Positions 34,620 through 42,848 of a DNA stretch of 64,000 nucleotides are shown in pieces; positions within the stretch are counted from its first letter, which is position 1; every line of letters starts with the position of its first letter. The stretch lies in assembly GCF_033095945.1 (NCBI RefSeq), contig NZ_AP026800.1, positions 1,736,001 through 1,800,000 on the forward strand, read 5' to 3'. The stretch comes from Bombiscardovia apis. Its GTDB lineage: Bacteria > Actinomycetota > Actinomycetes > Actinomycetales > Bifidobacteriaceae. The notes under the pieces were generated by a model. It was not told the origin of the DNA and searched no databases. It saw only the letters and a list, made by a program, of their open reading frames with translations. A program made the translations under genes and the position numbers.

Positions 34620-36152
34620 CTACACAATCTTGGGCATAGGCGTAGTGAGCGAAGTGGTCACATTGGCCTGAATTAAGCCAGCGCCGGTATGGACTTCCAA
34701 CTTTTTCAAAGTCACTGTACGATCAGATTCGGGGGCTGCGTCGTTGTCGGTCATAGTTGCCGGCGATTTTACTGCCACCGGCACCAAGTCGTTCACGTTA
34801 AGCCCCTGCTCCTGGCACAGAGCGCGCGCGGATGCCAACGATTCAGCGAATGCAGGACCCTCAAGCACACGCTCCCCCGCGACTCCGTAGGCACTCTGAG
34901 CAATCCAACGCAGCTGATCAACCACATCCATGCCCTTGTGGCTGCTCACAGCGTCTGCAAGTGCAGGACTATCAGAAGCCGCAGTATCTAAGGCAGCAGC
35001 GAAACCGTCAAGCTGGCTAGACAATCCCTGCCCGCCGTCGCGGAAGAGATTACCCATAACTGGCTGGCGTAATCCTAGGGAAGCCGCCGTCTCTCGCAAA
35101 GCATCTACCTCGCTATCTTCGCCCGCCCACAAATTGACCAAGGGGAAAGTGGGAATGCCCAAGCCTTCTAAACGATTGATATGGAAGGGATAGCGCCAGC
35201 GCAAGGCAGGATCATCCCGCCAAGTTGAAGCGCGGGTAACGACTACTGCCGCCGAGGGCCAAGCAGCTCCGAACTCGCGAGCTGCAATGTCGAGCCACTT
35301 CTGAGCACCTGCATCAGCGCCATAACCAGCTTCAACTACAACCACATCGTGGCGAGCGCAAGCCATCTCTACCGATATCAAGCTCGGAATGCCAAGCGAT
35401 ACGTTAGCAAAAGGCCCGCAGTGCACATAGACCGGCGAACCCTCCTGCGTGGTCATATAGGCGGGCTTGACCGCATCGGCCAGCATGTTGGTAATGCGCC
35501 AGAGGTCAATGAATGAGCCGAAAGTGACCGGTTTGCCGGCTTTGGTTCCGGCAGTCATGGCAGCCACCCGCTGCCCGATTTCGTCCATCGATCGCGAGAG
35601 CACTACGATTTGCATCAGTTCGCAGGTAGGAGTTAAGACCACTCGCTCGGGAAGGTCGCTCTTGCCTCGGTCTACCGCAATCTGGCGCAGGGACCGAGAG
35701 GGCACTTCGGAAACTCGGGGCACCAAGATGTCGTCCAAAAGCCCCTCATCTACTGCCTTCTCAGCAAAGGAAACCAGCAAGTTCTGAGCGTTCTCAATGG
35801 CTGCCATCTCGCCGCACAGGCCCCAGTCCACCAGCTCCGGGTGAGCCAGAGAGGCCTTACCACCACCCGAAGCTCCACCCTTGGAACCGGCCGCAGTAAT
35901 GCCCATGCTCGGCTGACGCAAGACCGCCGCTGCGTCAACTCCTCGCGAGCGCAGGGCGTCGATTAAAGCAATCGTTGTAGTGGTTTTGCCCTCACCACGG
36001 GAGGCTTTGAGAGGAGTATCAGCAGTAACCAACACCACTTTGCCCTGCTTGGTAGATTCGTTGGGATGGGCTTTGAGATAGTCCAAATAGCCAAAAGCGT
36101 CTACCTTGCTGACCAATCCGTAAGGTGTCACAAAATCGTTAAAGGTGGTCAT
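34620..36152 (-). CDS. fhs: Formate--tetrahydrofolate ligase
   Basis: A 510-residue enzyme that makes 10-formyl-THF from formate, ATP and THF. The ATP loop is TPLKASRGEGKTTTTIALID (about residues 46-65). Further family segments are VLRQPSMGITAAGSKGGASG, VLTPTCELMQIVVLSRSMDE, YVHCGPFANVSLGIPSLISV and TGAGLIQANVTTSLTTPMPK at the end. The ATG at 36152 is preferred because GGAG lies 7 bases upstream. The typical enzyme is about 555 residues; this form is some 45 shorter, and a shorter form fits bifidobacteria. It is separated from the dipeptidase gene by a hairpin, so it probably has its own promoter. Confidence 0.95.
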   Translation of the reverse strand: MTTFNDFVTPYGLVSKVDAFGYLDYLKAHPNESTKQGKVVLVTADTPLKASRGEGKTTTTIALIDALRSRGVDAAAVLRQPSMGITAAGSKGGASGGGKASLAHPELVDWGLCGEMAAIENAQNLLVSFAEKAVDEGLLDDILVPRVSEVPSRSLRQIAVDRGKSDLPERVVLTPTCELMQIVVLSRSMDEIGQRVAAMTAGTKAGKPVTFGSFIDLWRITNMLADAVKPAYMTTQEGSPVYVHCGPFANVSLGIPSLISVEMACARHDVVVVEAGYGADAGAQKWLDIAAREFGAAWPSAAVVVTRASTWRDDPALRWRYPFHINRLEGLGIPTFPLVNLWAGEDSEVDALRETAASLGLRQPVMGNLFRDGGQGLSSQLDGFAAALDTAASDSPALADAVSSHKGMDVVDQLRWIAQSAYGVAGERVLEGPAFAESLASARALCQEQGLNVNDLVPVAVKSPATMTDNDAAPESDRTVTLKKLEVHTGAGLIQANVTTSLTTPMPKIV

Positions 36153-36197
36153 GCTCGCTCCATCCAATTCTCCCGTTTTTATAAGCATACATATACC

Positions 36198-36233
36198 AGT
36201 GCCGGGGCGCCTAGAGTAGGCAGCCCCGGCACT
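36198..36233 (-). terminator. Terminator-like hairpin after the C69 dipeptidase
   Basis: A perfect 11-bp stem (AGTGCCGGGGC / GCCCCGGCACT) continues into an inner GCCTA/TAGGC stem. It lies 10 bp past the dipeptidase stop. On the minus strand no T run follows directly. Confidence 0.6.
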
Positions 36234-36242
36234 CATAAGAAC

Positions 36243-37769
36243 TCAGTGGTCAGACATGTGGTAAGCGTTGCGCATCTTTAGACTTACCGTGTAGAGCACC
36301 TTACCCAAGAGGTCGTCGGTCTCTTTACGCAGCTGGCTTGCCATCGATTCGTTGGCAGCTTCGAGCACCTGGCGCACTTCGGCATTGCTGGTTCCCTCGT
36401 TTGCTCCTGCCAGACGAGACACCTGCGCATCAGTCGCAGCAATCATGCTGTGGCCCAAGGCACCAATCTTCTGCTGGTAGAGTTCGTTGGCATTGATGGT
36501 GTCTGCAAAGGCCGAATCAGACAGGGCCGCGATGATGCGGTCAGACCAGTAGAGGGTGTCGGTGGTAACCCTTGCGCCGGCGGCCGACATGTACTCGGGC
36601 ATGGTGTCGACATTGGTGAAGAAGGGAATGAGCGCATTGAAAGCATTGGAACCGAAAGCCATCCACTGTACTGCCATACAGCCTTGAGCACTGTATGGGC
36701 GCAGCTGGATAACGCCCAACTGGTCGTTGCGGTTGATGCCGATGGGGCGGAAGAGACCGCGCGTATGCTCGTCGCCGATGATGGCGTAAGGATCGTAAGC
36801 CGTGCCCTGATAGTGGGAGCTGAGCACATATTTTACATCTTCAATCGTAACCTTGCGCTCAGGCTGGCGGCACCAAGGAATGTCGTTGCTCATGGGATTA
36901 TGCTCGGCATCGGGGCCGTCCCAGACTTCGTCGTAGGGGTTGAAGAAACGCTGCATATACCAAGCGCGGGGCGTGTTATACACGTGGTCCGAATCAGAGT
37001 GTGTGCCGAAAGCATCACGCGGGTTGAAGGGGCTGCTGGGCTCGATAGACAGGTCGAGATGGTTCTCGGCAATGAACTCGCGCAAGTCCGCCGAGCACAT
37101 GAAGTCTTCTTGGCTGCCGAAAGCGTCGTCAAAGTCGAACTCGTCGATACCCAGCTGGTTGGGCATGGTGACATAGCAGTCGTCGGGCACGCGGCGGGCG
37201 ATCCAATGGTGACCGCCCACAGTCTCCACCCACCAAATCTCATTGATGTCAGAGAAGGCGATGCCATTCATCTCGTAAGTGCCATACTCCTCAAGCAGGG
37301 CACCAAGACGCTCGACACCTTCGCGAGCTGAGTGAATATATGGCAAGATAATGGTGACCAAGTCTTCTTCGCCGATGCCGCCTGCCTGCTCGGGCACGTA
37401 GTCAGCGCTGCCGGGCTCACCTACTGCCGGGACCAAATTCACTAGAGGATCCGCGCCCAAAACGCGCTCGTTGCAGTTGATGGTTTCAGTGGCCGTCATA
37501 GCAACATTGTCTGAATTCACACCATTTTGGCCCCACACACCTTTGTCTGGAATGGAGTTGGGCACAGCCGTATACCGCATGGGATTGTCTGGCAACTCAA
37601 TCTGCACATGGCTCAATACACTCTGATAGTGGCGGGGCTGCTCACTAGGCTGAACAACAATCAGCTTCTTAGGGCGGAACTGGCCGTTGGCTGAGTCTTC
37701 GTTGCGGGCGATGATAGTTGAGCCATCGTAGCTCGCATTTTTTCCGACAAGTAGCGTGGTGCAGGGCAT
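36243..37769 (-). CDS. C69-family dipeptidase
   Basis: A 508-residue N-terminal-nucleophile hydrolase. The N-terminus reads MPCTTLLVGKNASYDGSTII followed by ARNED, so Cys3 is the probable nucleophile exposed by removal of the first residues. The match to the lactobacillar PepD family extends through NGVNSDNVAMTATETINCNE and GGIGEEDLVTIILPYIHSAR. Further pieces are WWVETVGGHHWIARRVPDD, then YLLSSHYQGTAYDPYA-like text and NRNDQLGVIQLRPYSAQGCM. It hydrolyses a wide range of dipeptides in the cytoplasm and has no signal peptide. It is transcribed toward fhs and stands alone. Confidence 0.93.
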   Translation of the reverse strand: MPCTTLLVGKNASYDGSTIIARNEDSANGQFRPKKLIVVQPSEQPRHYQSVLSHVQIELPDNPMRYTAVPNSIPDKGVWGQNGVNSDNVAMTATETINCNERVLGADPLVNLVPAVGEPGSADYVPEQAGGIGEEDLVTIILPYIHSAREGVERLGALLEEYGTYEMNGIAFSDINEIWWVETVGGHHWIARRVPDDCYVTMPNQLGIDEFDFDDAFGSQEDFMCSADLREFIAENHLDLSIEPSSPFNPRDAFGTHSDSDHVYNTPRAWYMQRFFNPYDEVWDGPDAEHNPMSNDIPWCRQPERKVTIEDVKYVLSSHYQGTAYDPYAIIGDEHTRGLFRPIGINRNDQLGVIQLRPYSAQGCMAVQWMAFGSNAFNALIPFFTNVDTMPEYMSAAGARVTTDTLYWSDRIIAALSDSAFADTINANELYQQKIGALGHSMIAATDAQVSRLAGANEGTSNAEVRQVLEAANESMASQLRKETDDLLGKVLYTVSLKMRNAYHMSDH

Positions 37770-37910
37770 GAGGGGCGCCTTTCTGTTGGTAAGCGTGAAC
37801 CTACTGTATTCCCACTCTACAGCTTCTACGTAACGGAGAAAAGACGCGTCTCAACTGCTGGAAGATTCGCAGCATATAGGAGACTTTGCAACTACCTCTG
37901 CCGCATAGAA

Positions 37911-37949
37911 AAACCCGAGCCAGCTAGCAGAACCAGCAAACCCGGGTTT
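37911..37949 (-). terminator. Terminator of the second PTS operon
   Basis: On the minus strand AAACCCG pairs with CGGGTTT over a long loop, followed by TTTTTCTATG. It lies 50 bp past the EIIC stop. Confidence 0.65.
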
Positions 37950-37998
37950 ATTCAAAGGACAGGTAGGAGCTTACAGGGCAAGCCCCAAGCCTGACATA

Positions 37999-39573
37999 TT
38001 ACTTAACGGGAGCAGCGCCTTCGACGCCAGCTTCCTGAGCCTTAGCAGCTTTAGCAGCCGTGCGGGCAGCCTTAGCGGCGGCCTTAGCAGCTTCCTTTTC
38101 TTGCTGCTCCTCAGCCTTGATACCGTCGATGAACTCAGCGTGCTTAGCAGCAGGCAGCCAACCAGCGTTGACAACCTTGACCTGCCATACCCAAGCGCAA
38201 GCGAAGAGCACTACGGCCACAATCATCAGCACAACGCCGCCGACGGGCAGACCCATCTGAGCCAGCTTGCCCACAACGGTACCGTACCAAGCGAAGTCAG
38301 CATCGCCGAAGGTGGCGTTGGACAGACCGAAGGAGCCCAGAACCGTCATCAAAATAGCGGGGAGGATGGTGATGAGCAGACCGTTGATGAAAGCACCAAC
38401 GATTGCGCCGATACGACCACCGGTTGCGTTACCGAAGACACCAGCACCGCCACCATCGAAGAAGTGAGGCACCATGCCGGGCAGGATCAGAGCCAAGCCC
38501 CAAACCGGGCCGAGCCAAGCAGCGATAATCAGCAGGGAGACCAAGCCGCCAGCGAAGGAAGCGAGGAAGCCGATCAGGGATGCGTTAGCGCCGTAGGGGA
38601 AGACAATCGGGATATCCAGAGCGGGGCGGGCACCAGGCACAACCTTGTTGGCAATACCCTGGAAGGCGGGAACCAGCTCGCCCAAGATGACGCGCACGCC
38701 GTAAAGGATGATGGAAACGCCGATACCGAACTGCAGGGCCTGAGCGAAGGCAGCCATGAAGAAGGCGCCGTAGTTCTCAGGGTGAGAGGGGAAGATGGCG
38801 AATGCATCTGCAGCAGGAACTACGATTGCAGCCCAAACCGAGAACACCAAGTAGAGGATGACCATCAGCACAGTGGTGGAAACCATGGAATCGCGCAGGA
38901 AGGACAGACCCTTAGGGAAGTCGATGTCCTCAGTGGAGCGAGACTTCTTGCCCACGGCAGTACCGACAGCACCGGAGACAATGTAGCCCAAGGTGTTGAA
39001 GTGGCCGATGGAGAGCTTGTCGGAGCCGGTCACGCGGTTCATGAAGGGCTGCGCGAAGGCAGGCATAACCACCATGATGACGCCCATAAGCACGGAGCCA
39101 ATCAGGACAATGAGCCACTGGTTTGCACCCTCACCAAAGCCGACCGAAAGTACCAGAGCCATCAGGGTCGACATGAAGACCATGTGGTGACCCGTCAGGA
39201 AGACGTACTTGAGCGGGGTGAAGCGTGCGAAGACCAGCATGAGCAAGAAGCTCAGCACGATGATGTAAGCGGAGGAGGCACCAAACTGGCTGGAAGCCTG
39301 CGCTACGATTACCTCGTTGGTCGGCACAACGCCGTGGGCACCGGTAGCCTTAAAGACCAGCTGACCGAAGGGATCGAGGGCGTTGGTCACAACTGTGGCG
39401 CCCGCGCCCAAAATCAGGTAGCCCATGGCTGCCTTCAAAGCGCCCGAAATGACCTGTCCGACTGAACGCTTGAGAGCAATCAGACCAACAGCAGCCACGA
39501 TACCAATAAGGTATGCGGGAACGTTGAGTATCTCCTGGCTGATGAAGTTCAGCACAGCAAGTAAGACATTCAT
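37999..39573 (-). CDS. PTS system EIIC component, ascorbate (UlaA) family, second locus
   Basis: A 524-residue membrane transporter, the paralogue of the 26567-27970 gene. Landmarks are GYLILGAGATVVTNALDPFG, VFLTGHHMVFMSTLMALVLS, VTGSDKLSIGHFNTLGYIVS and VPHFFDGGGAGVFGNATGGR. A cytoplasmic tail of about 45 residues, rich in Ala, Lys and Glu (KEAAKAAAKAARTAAKAAK), is added after the last helix and is absent in the first locus. It lies at the end of a ptsI-EIIA-EIIB-EIIC unit. It may carry a different sugar from the first locus, since the two EIIC proteins are clearly diverged. A weak terminator follows. Confidence 0.9.
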   Translation of the reverse strand: MNVLLAVLNFISQEILNVPAYLIGIVAAVGLIALKRSVGQVISGALKAAMGYLILGAGATVVTNALDPFGQLVFKATGAHGVVPTNEVIVAQASSQFGASSAYIIVLSFLLMLVFARFTPLKYVFLTGHHMVFMSTLMALVLSVGFGEGANQWLIVLIGSVLMGVIMVVMPAFAQPFMNRVTGSDKLSIGHFNTLGYIVSGAVGTAVGKKSRSTEDIDFPKGLSFLRDSMVSTTVLMVILYLVFSVWAAIVVPAADAFAIFPSHPENYGAFFMAAFAQALQFGIGVSIILYGVRVILGELVPAFQGIANKVVPGARPALDIPIVFPYGANASLIGFLASFAGGLVSLLIIAAWLGPVWGLALILPGMVPHFFDGGGAGVFGNATGGRIGAIVGAFINGLLITILPAILMTVLGSFGLSNATFGDADFAWYGTVVGKLAQMGLPVGGVVLMIVAVVLFACAWVWQVKVVNAGWLPAAKHAEFIDGIKAEEQQEKEAAKAAAKAARTAAKAAKAQEAGVEGAAPVK

Positions 39574-39613
39574 TCTTTCTTCTCTTTCTGGTGGGGGGTA
39601 CTAGGCCGACGAA

Positions 39614-39886
39614 TCAGTCTGCGTACTCTTTCAGAATATTCTTGATCTCGTCCATATCCATGAAGTTGTCTACGGTCTCCACCGGAGTCGTAGTTCCTTC
39701 CAGCTCGGATGCGAGCTCGTTGGAGGTGAGAACCAAGTCGTTCATATTTGCGGTGCCCTTGGCGGAGCCAGCGTCGGAAGTGGTGACGTTGACATCCATA
39801 CCCAAATCGGCAGCAGCCTGCTCAACGTTGACCTTGAGCAGTACAGAAGTGCCAATACCATTACCGCAAACGCACAGGATATCCAT
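39614..39886 (-). CDS. PTS system EIIB component, second locus
   Basis: A 90-residue EIIB. The phosphocysteine loop is MDILCVCGNGIGTSVLLKVN. The start at 39886 is set by AAGGA 5 bases upstream; the longer frame reaching 39934 has no ribosome site. It lies between EIIA (137 bp away) and EIIC (40 bp away). The unusually long gap to EIIA contains a 9-base poly-C tract flanked by two hairpins, so this gene and EIIC may be expressed differently from ptsI and EIIA. Confidence 0.9.
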   Translation of the reverse strand: MDILCVCGNGIGTSVLLKVNVEQAAADLGMDVNVTTSDAGSAKGTANMNDLVLTSNELASELEGTTTPVETVDNFMDMDEIKNILKEYAD

Positions 39887-39942
39887 TGTGTCCTTCTTTT
39901 CTAAATAAGTCTTGCAACAGTTTGTATTTCTCACTACTGCTA

Positions 39943-39992
39943 GCAGGCGTTACCGCCTGCCGCAGGGGGGGGGTATCCATAGTGCGATACCC
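39943..39992. repeat. Poly-G9 tract between two hairpins in the EIIA-EIIB gap
   Basis: Nine G (39965-39973) lie between a GCAGGCG/CGCCTGC hairpin (39943-39960, loop TTAC) and a GGGTATC/GATACCC hairpin (39971-39992, loop CATAGTGC), which overlaps the tract by three bases. All are in the leader of EIIB on the minus strand, within the operon, about 57-122 bases upstream of the EIIB start. Confidence 0.75.
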
Positions 39993-40023
39993 ATATCGGG
40001 GAAAGCGCAGCTTCTACTGCAGC

Positions 40024-40470
40024 TCAGCCCTCGAGGATGGCGCGAATCTCGTCTGGAGTTTCGGCTTGGGCCAGTTTTGCAGTCTTTTCCTTGTTGGTTA
40101 AGGCGCCAGCGATGGCTGACATAACCTGCAAGTGCTCCTGCTCGTCGCGCCCGGCTAAGCCAATCACCAAAGAGACCGGATCATTGGCTTTGTTGCCAAA
40201 CTCGACCGGAGTCTTCAGGCGAATCCAAGACAGACCAGTGCCGAGCACAGCGTCTGAGGGGCGGGAGTGAGCCAGCGCGAGACCCGGGGCTATTACGATG
40301 TAAGGCCCCATCTTTTCTACCGTCTCAATCATCTGCTGGGTGTAAGCATCAGTTGTGAAACCGGAGGCCACCAAAGCGTCGCCAGAGCGCTGAATGGCGC
40401 CCTTCCAGTCTTCAACCGACACATCCAGCGCGAACGATGAGTCCGGCAGGAAAGCCTTAAAATCTGCCAT
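40024..40470 (-). CDS. PTS system EIIA component, ascorbate family, second locus
   Basis: A 148-residue EIIA with the active His in IVIAPGLALAHSRPSDAVLG (about residue 69). Other segments are DPVSLVIGLAGRDEQEHLQV and the C-terminal helix TPDEIRAIL. The ATG is preceded by AAGGAGCTGCAC. It follows ptsI by 58 bp on the same strand, so it likely shares its transcript. It is diverged from the first-locus EIIA, which suggests that each set works with its own EIIB. Phosphate would come from HPr encoded divergently at 42.4 kb. Confidence 0.92.
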   Translation of the reverse strand: MADFKAFLPDSSFALDVSVEDWKGAIQRSGDALVASGFTTDAYTQQMIETVEKMGPYIVIAPGLALAHSRPSDAVLGTGLSWIRLKTPVEFGNKANDPVSLVIGLAGRDEQEHLQVMSAIAGALTNKEKTAKLAQAETPDEIRAILEG

Positions 40471-40528
40471 GTGCAGCTCCTTAGTATCTATCTTGTGAAT
40501 TGTATAGGTCTACCGCTGAGGGCATTCC

Positions 40529-42187
40529 TTATAAGTCCCAGCCCTGAGGATGGTAGAACTCGCCATCCAGAGCTCGGGAAGCTAATTGCTGAGCCTCTTC
40601 GAGGGTGTGCTTTGCCAGTTCGGCACGCACATCGTCGAGGGCCACAGGAGTCATCGACAGGCTGTTGACACCGATACCAGCCAGCACTACAGCCAAATCT
40701 GGATCGGCAGCAGCCTCGCCGCACACACCCACCGGCATGCCGTTAGCATTACCAGCGTCTGCAATCAGCTTGATAGCGCGTAAGACGGCAGGATGCCAAG
40801 CAGTCTGGTAGTTGGCAACCGAACCCAGAATGCGGTCGGCAGCCAGCGTGTACTGGGTCAAATCGTTGGTACCAATGGAAACGAAGTCGGCCACCTGAGC
40901 CACCTTGTCTGCCACCAAAGCAATCGAAGGCACCTCGGCCATAACGCCGACCTTCTTCAAACCCTTGGACTTACCCAACTTTACGAAGTAAGCAGCCTCG
41001 TGCTCGTCGGCCACCATCGGAGCCATAACCCACAGGTCGGCATTGGTAGCAGCATCGGCGCGTGCTAAAGCAGTCAGCTGGTCGTCCAAGACCTGATAGT
41101 GCTGCTTCAATGTACGCAAACCACGCAAACCGAGAGCTGGGTTTGGCTCGTCTTCAGGAGTGAGGAATGGCAGGGGCTTATCGGCACCAGCATCAAGCAT
41201 ACGGATTACGACTTTGCGGCCGGGGAAGCGCTCCAGCAGCTCTTGGTAGGCCTTGGCCTGCTCGTCGACCGACGGCGGGTTCTCCAAACCGAGGAAGAGG
41301 AATTCAGAGCGGAAGAGGCCCACGCCCTCAGCTCCGTATTCCAAAGCTGGGTCGGCATCTTTGGGCTTACCAACGTTAGCCAAGAGCGGAATCTTGTGTC
41401 CATCCTTGAGCTGACCGGGCTGACCGCGCAGGGCCTTGGCCTGGTCGGCAGCCTGACGAGCCTGCTCGGCTTCAGCAATCTGCTCTTGGCTGGGATCTGA
41501 GGTGACCTGGCCCTGAGCTGCGTTCACAATCAAGTTCTGACCGTCGCGAATATCATCAGCTTCGGGAGCTGAAACCACTGCTACGATGCCGCGCGAACGG
41601 GCCAAAATAGCGGTATGGCTGGTGGGGCCACCCTGGCTAGTGACAATAGCTAAGACCTTGTTGAGGTCCAAGTTAGCCGTGTCTGCCGGCGAAAGATCGG
41701 GAGCAACCAACACGAATGGTTTGTCAGACTCAGGCACGCCAGGTGCAGCCACGCCGAGGAGAGAAGCAATAACGCGCTGGCCCACATCGTGCAAGTCGCC
41801 TGCGCGCTCGCCCATGTAGCCACCAATAGCCTTGAGCTGCTCCTCGAAGGAGCCGAAGCCCTCGTATACTGCGCGCTCTGCAGTCTTACCGGCCTCAAGC
41901 TGCGACTGAATGGCATTCTTCAGAGCTGGATCTTGAGCCATCTGGGCCAAAGCAGTCAGAATGGGAGCGGCCTGCTGAGCACCTTCGTCACCATGCTGGG
42001 CAGCATCCGCACGGGCAAGCAAGTCCTTGTTGACCTCATCCATTGACTGCTCAATACGCACCATCTCGCTGTCGACCGAAAGAGACGAGTTGCGCTGCTC
42101 TTCAGACGGCACATCCAAGCTCTCTGCCATACGAATAGCTGGACCAACGGCGACACCGCGGCCAATTCCGACACCCTTAATGATCAT
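40529..42187 (-). CDS. ptsI: PTS enzyme I (phosphoenolpyruvate-protein phosphotransferase)
   Basis: The 552-residue general PTS enzyme that transfers phosphate from PEP to HPr. The phosphorylated His191 is in TSQGGPTSHTAILARSRGIV. PEP-site residues are in VGLFRSEFLFLG, VVIRMLDAGADKPL and FVSIGTNDLTQYTLAADR, with the active Cys in MPVGVCGEAAADP. The start at 42187 follows GAGGAG by 7 bases; the longer frame to 42412 has no support. It heads a unit with EIIA, EIIB and EIIC and is divergent from ptsH. A sigma-A-type promoter lies about 115 bp upstream. Joining the general enzyme with a specific transporter in one operon is less usual than a ptsH-ptsI pair. Confidence 0.97.
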   Translation of the reverse strand: MIIKGVGIGRGVAVGPAIRMAESLDVPSEEQRNSSLSVDSEMVRIEQSMDEVNKDLLARADAAQHGDEGAQQAAPILTALAQMAQDPALKNAIQSQLEAGKTAERAVYEGFGSFEEQLKAIGGYMGERAGDLHDVGQRVIASLLGVAAPGVPESDKPFVLVAPDLSPADTANLDLNKVLAIVTSQGGPTSHTAILARSRGIVAVVSAPEADDIRDGQNLIVNAAQGQVTSDPSQEQIAEAEQARQAADQAKALRGQPGQLKDGHKIPLLANVGKPKDADPALEYGAEGVGLFRSEFLFLGLENPPSVDEQAKAYQELLERFPGRKVVIRMLDAGADKPLPFLTPEDEPNPALGLRGLRTLKQHYQVLDDQLTALARADAATNADLWVMAPMVADEHEAAYFVKLGKSKGLKKVGVMAEVPSIALVADKVAQVADFVSIGTNDLTQYTLAADRILGSVANYQTAWHPAVLRAIKLIADAGNANGMPVGVCGEAAADPDLAVVLAGIGVNSLSMTPVALDDVRAELAKHTLEEAQQLASRALDGEFYHPQGWDL

Positions 42188-42300
42188 GCTGCACTCCTCA
42201 GTGCTCGTATCTGTACTCCGGCAAGTTTGCCCTGCTGTATGCTCTTTCTGCGCTGACTTACTGCCCACACAGCGGTGTGAACAGGGCCACATAGGTGACA

Positions 42301-42330
42301 AGTATACACACTTTTTCCGCAGAATTACAA
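42301..42330 (-). promoter_or_regulatory. Promoter of ptsI
   Basis: On the minus strand TTGTAA, 18 bases, TATACT gives a leader of about 107 bases before ptsI. The divergent ptsH start lies 110 bp on the other side, so both genes could share a control site here. Confidence 0.55.
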
Positions 42331-42439
42331 CGGTAATCGATTTCTGCAAGAGACCGGGGGCCCTGCTATGCTTGAGGGAACAGCTCGGCGGCTTTGCCCG
42401 CCAGCCGAACACCTACACATTAACCAAAGGAGTTTCCTC

Positions 42440-42709
42440 ATGGCAGCTATCACTCGTTCCGTTCTCATTACCGATCCCGTCGGCATTCACGCTCGCCCTG
42501 CTTCGGAGTTCTCCCAGGCAGCCGCTGCTTCGGGCTGCAAAGTCACCATCTCCAAGGAGCCCGGCAAGCCCGGTGTCGATGCCGCTTCTATCCTGATGGT
42601 CATGAGTTTGGGCGTCGCCAAGGGCGATACCGTTGAACTCACCGTCGATGGCGACAATGCCGAGCAGGTAGCCGATCAACTCATCGAGGTGCTCACCAGG
42701 GCTGAGTAA
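42440..42709 (+). CDS. ptsH: PTS phosphocarrier protein HPr
   Basis: An 89-residue HPr. The active His17 is in TDPVGIHARPASEFSQAA. The regulatory Ser region reads VDAASILMVMSLGVAKGD. The ATG at 42440 follows AAAGGAG by 7 bases. It is divergent from ptsI, which is transcribed leftward; the two general PTS genes are thus adjacent but not co-transcribed. A hairpin with an inner and outer stem follows the gene and may terminate it before the LacI-family regulator. Confidence 0.96.
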   Translation: MAAITRSVLITDPVGIHARPASEFSQAAAASGCKVTISKEPGKPGVDAASILMVMSLGVAKGDTVELTVDGDNAEQVADQLIEVLTRAE

Positions 42710-42732
42710 GCACTACATTCAACGGCTTTTAG

Positions 42733-42769
42733 GGCCCTGCTAAAAGGTTTACGCACCTTCCGCAGGGCC
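42733..42769 (+). terminator. Terminator-like nested hairpin after ptsH
   Basis: GGCCCTGC at 42733 pairs with GCAGGGCC at 42762, and AAGGT/ACCTT forms an inner stem. The next bases, TTCGTACGCTTCATTTATAG, are only moderately T-rich. It lies 24 bp past the ptsH stop. Confidence 0.5.
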
Positions 42770-42848
42770 TTCGTACGCTTCATTTATAGTTATGTATGTT
42801 CGCATTTGGCGTAAGGGCTGAATCTTAGAGCAAACGAAAGAGCAGAGT

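Noticed and set aside
38101-39465. 454-residue plus-strand frame
   Set aside because: It lies entirely opposite the EIIC gene, has a Gln/Asp/His-rich composition typical of a shadow frame and no ribosome site.
40529-42412. Longer ptsI product of 627 residues
   Set aside because: The upstream 75 codons cross the promoter and overlap the ptsH leader; GAGGAG before 42187 and alignment with enzyme I fix the start.
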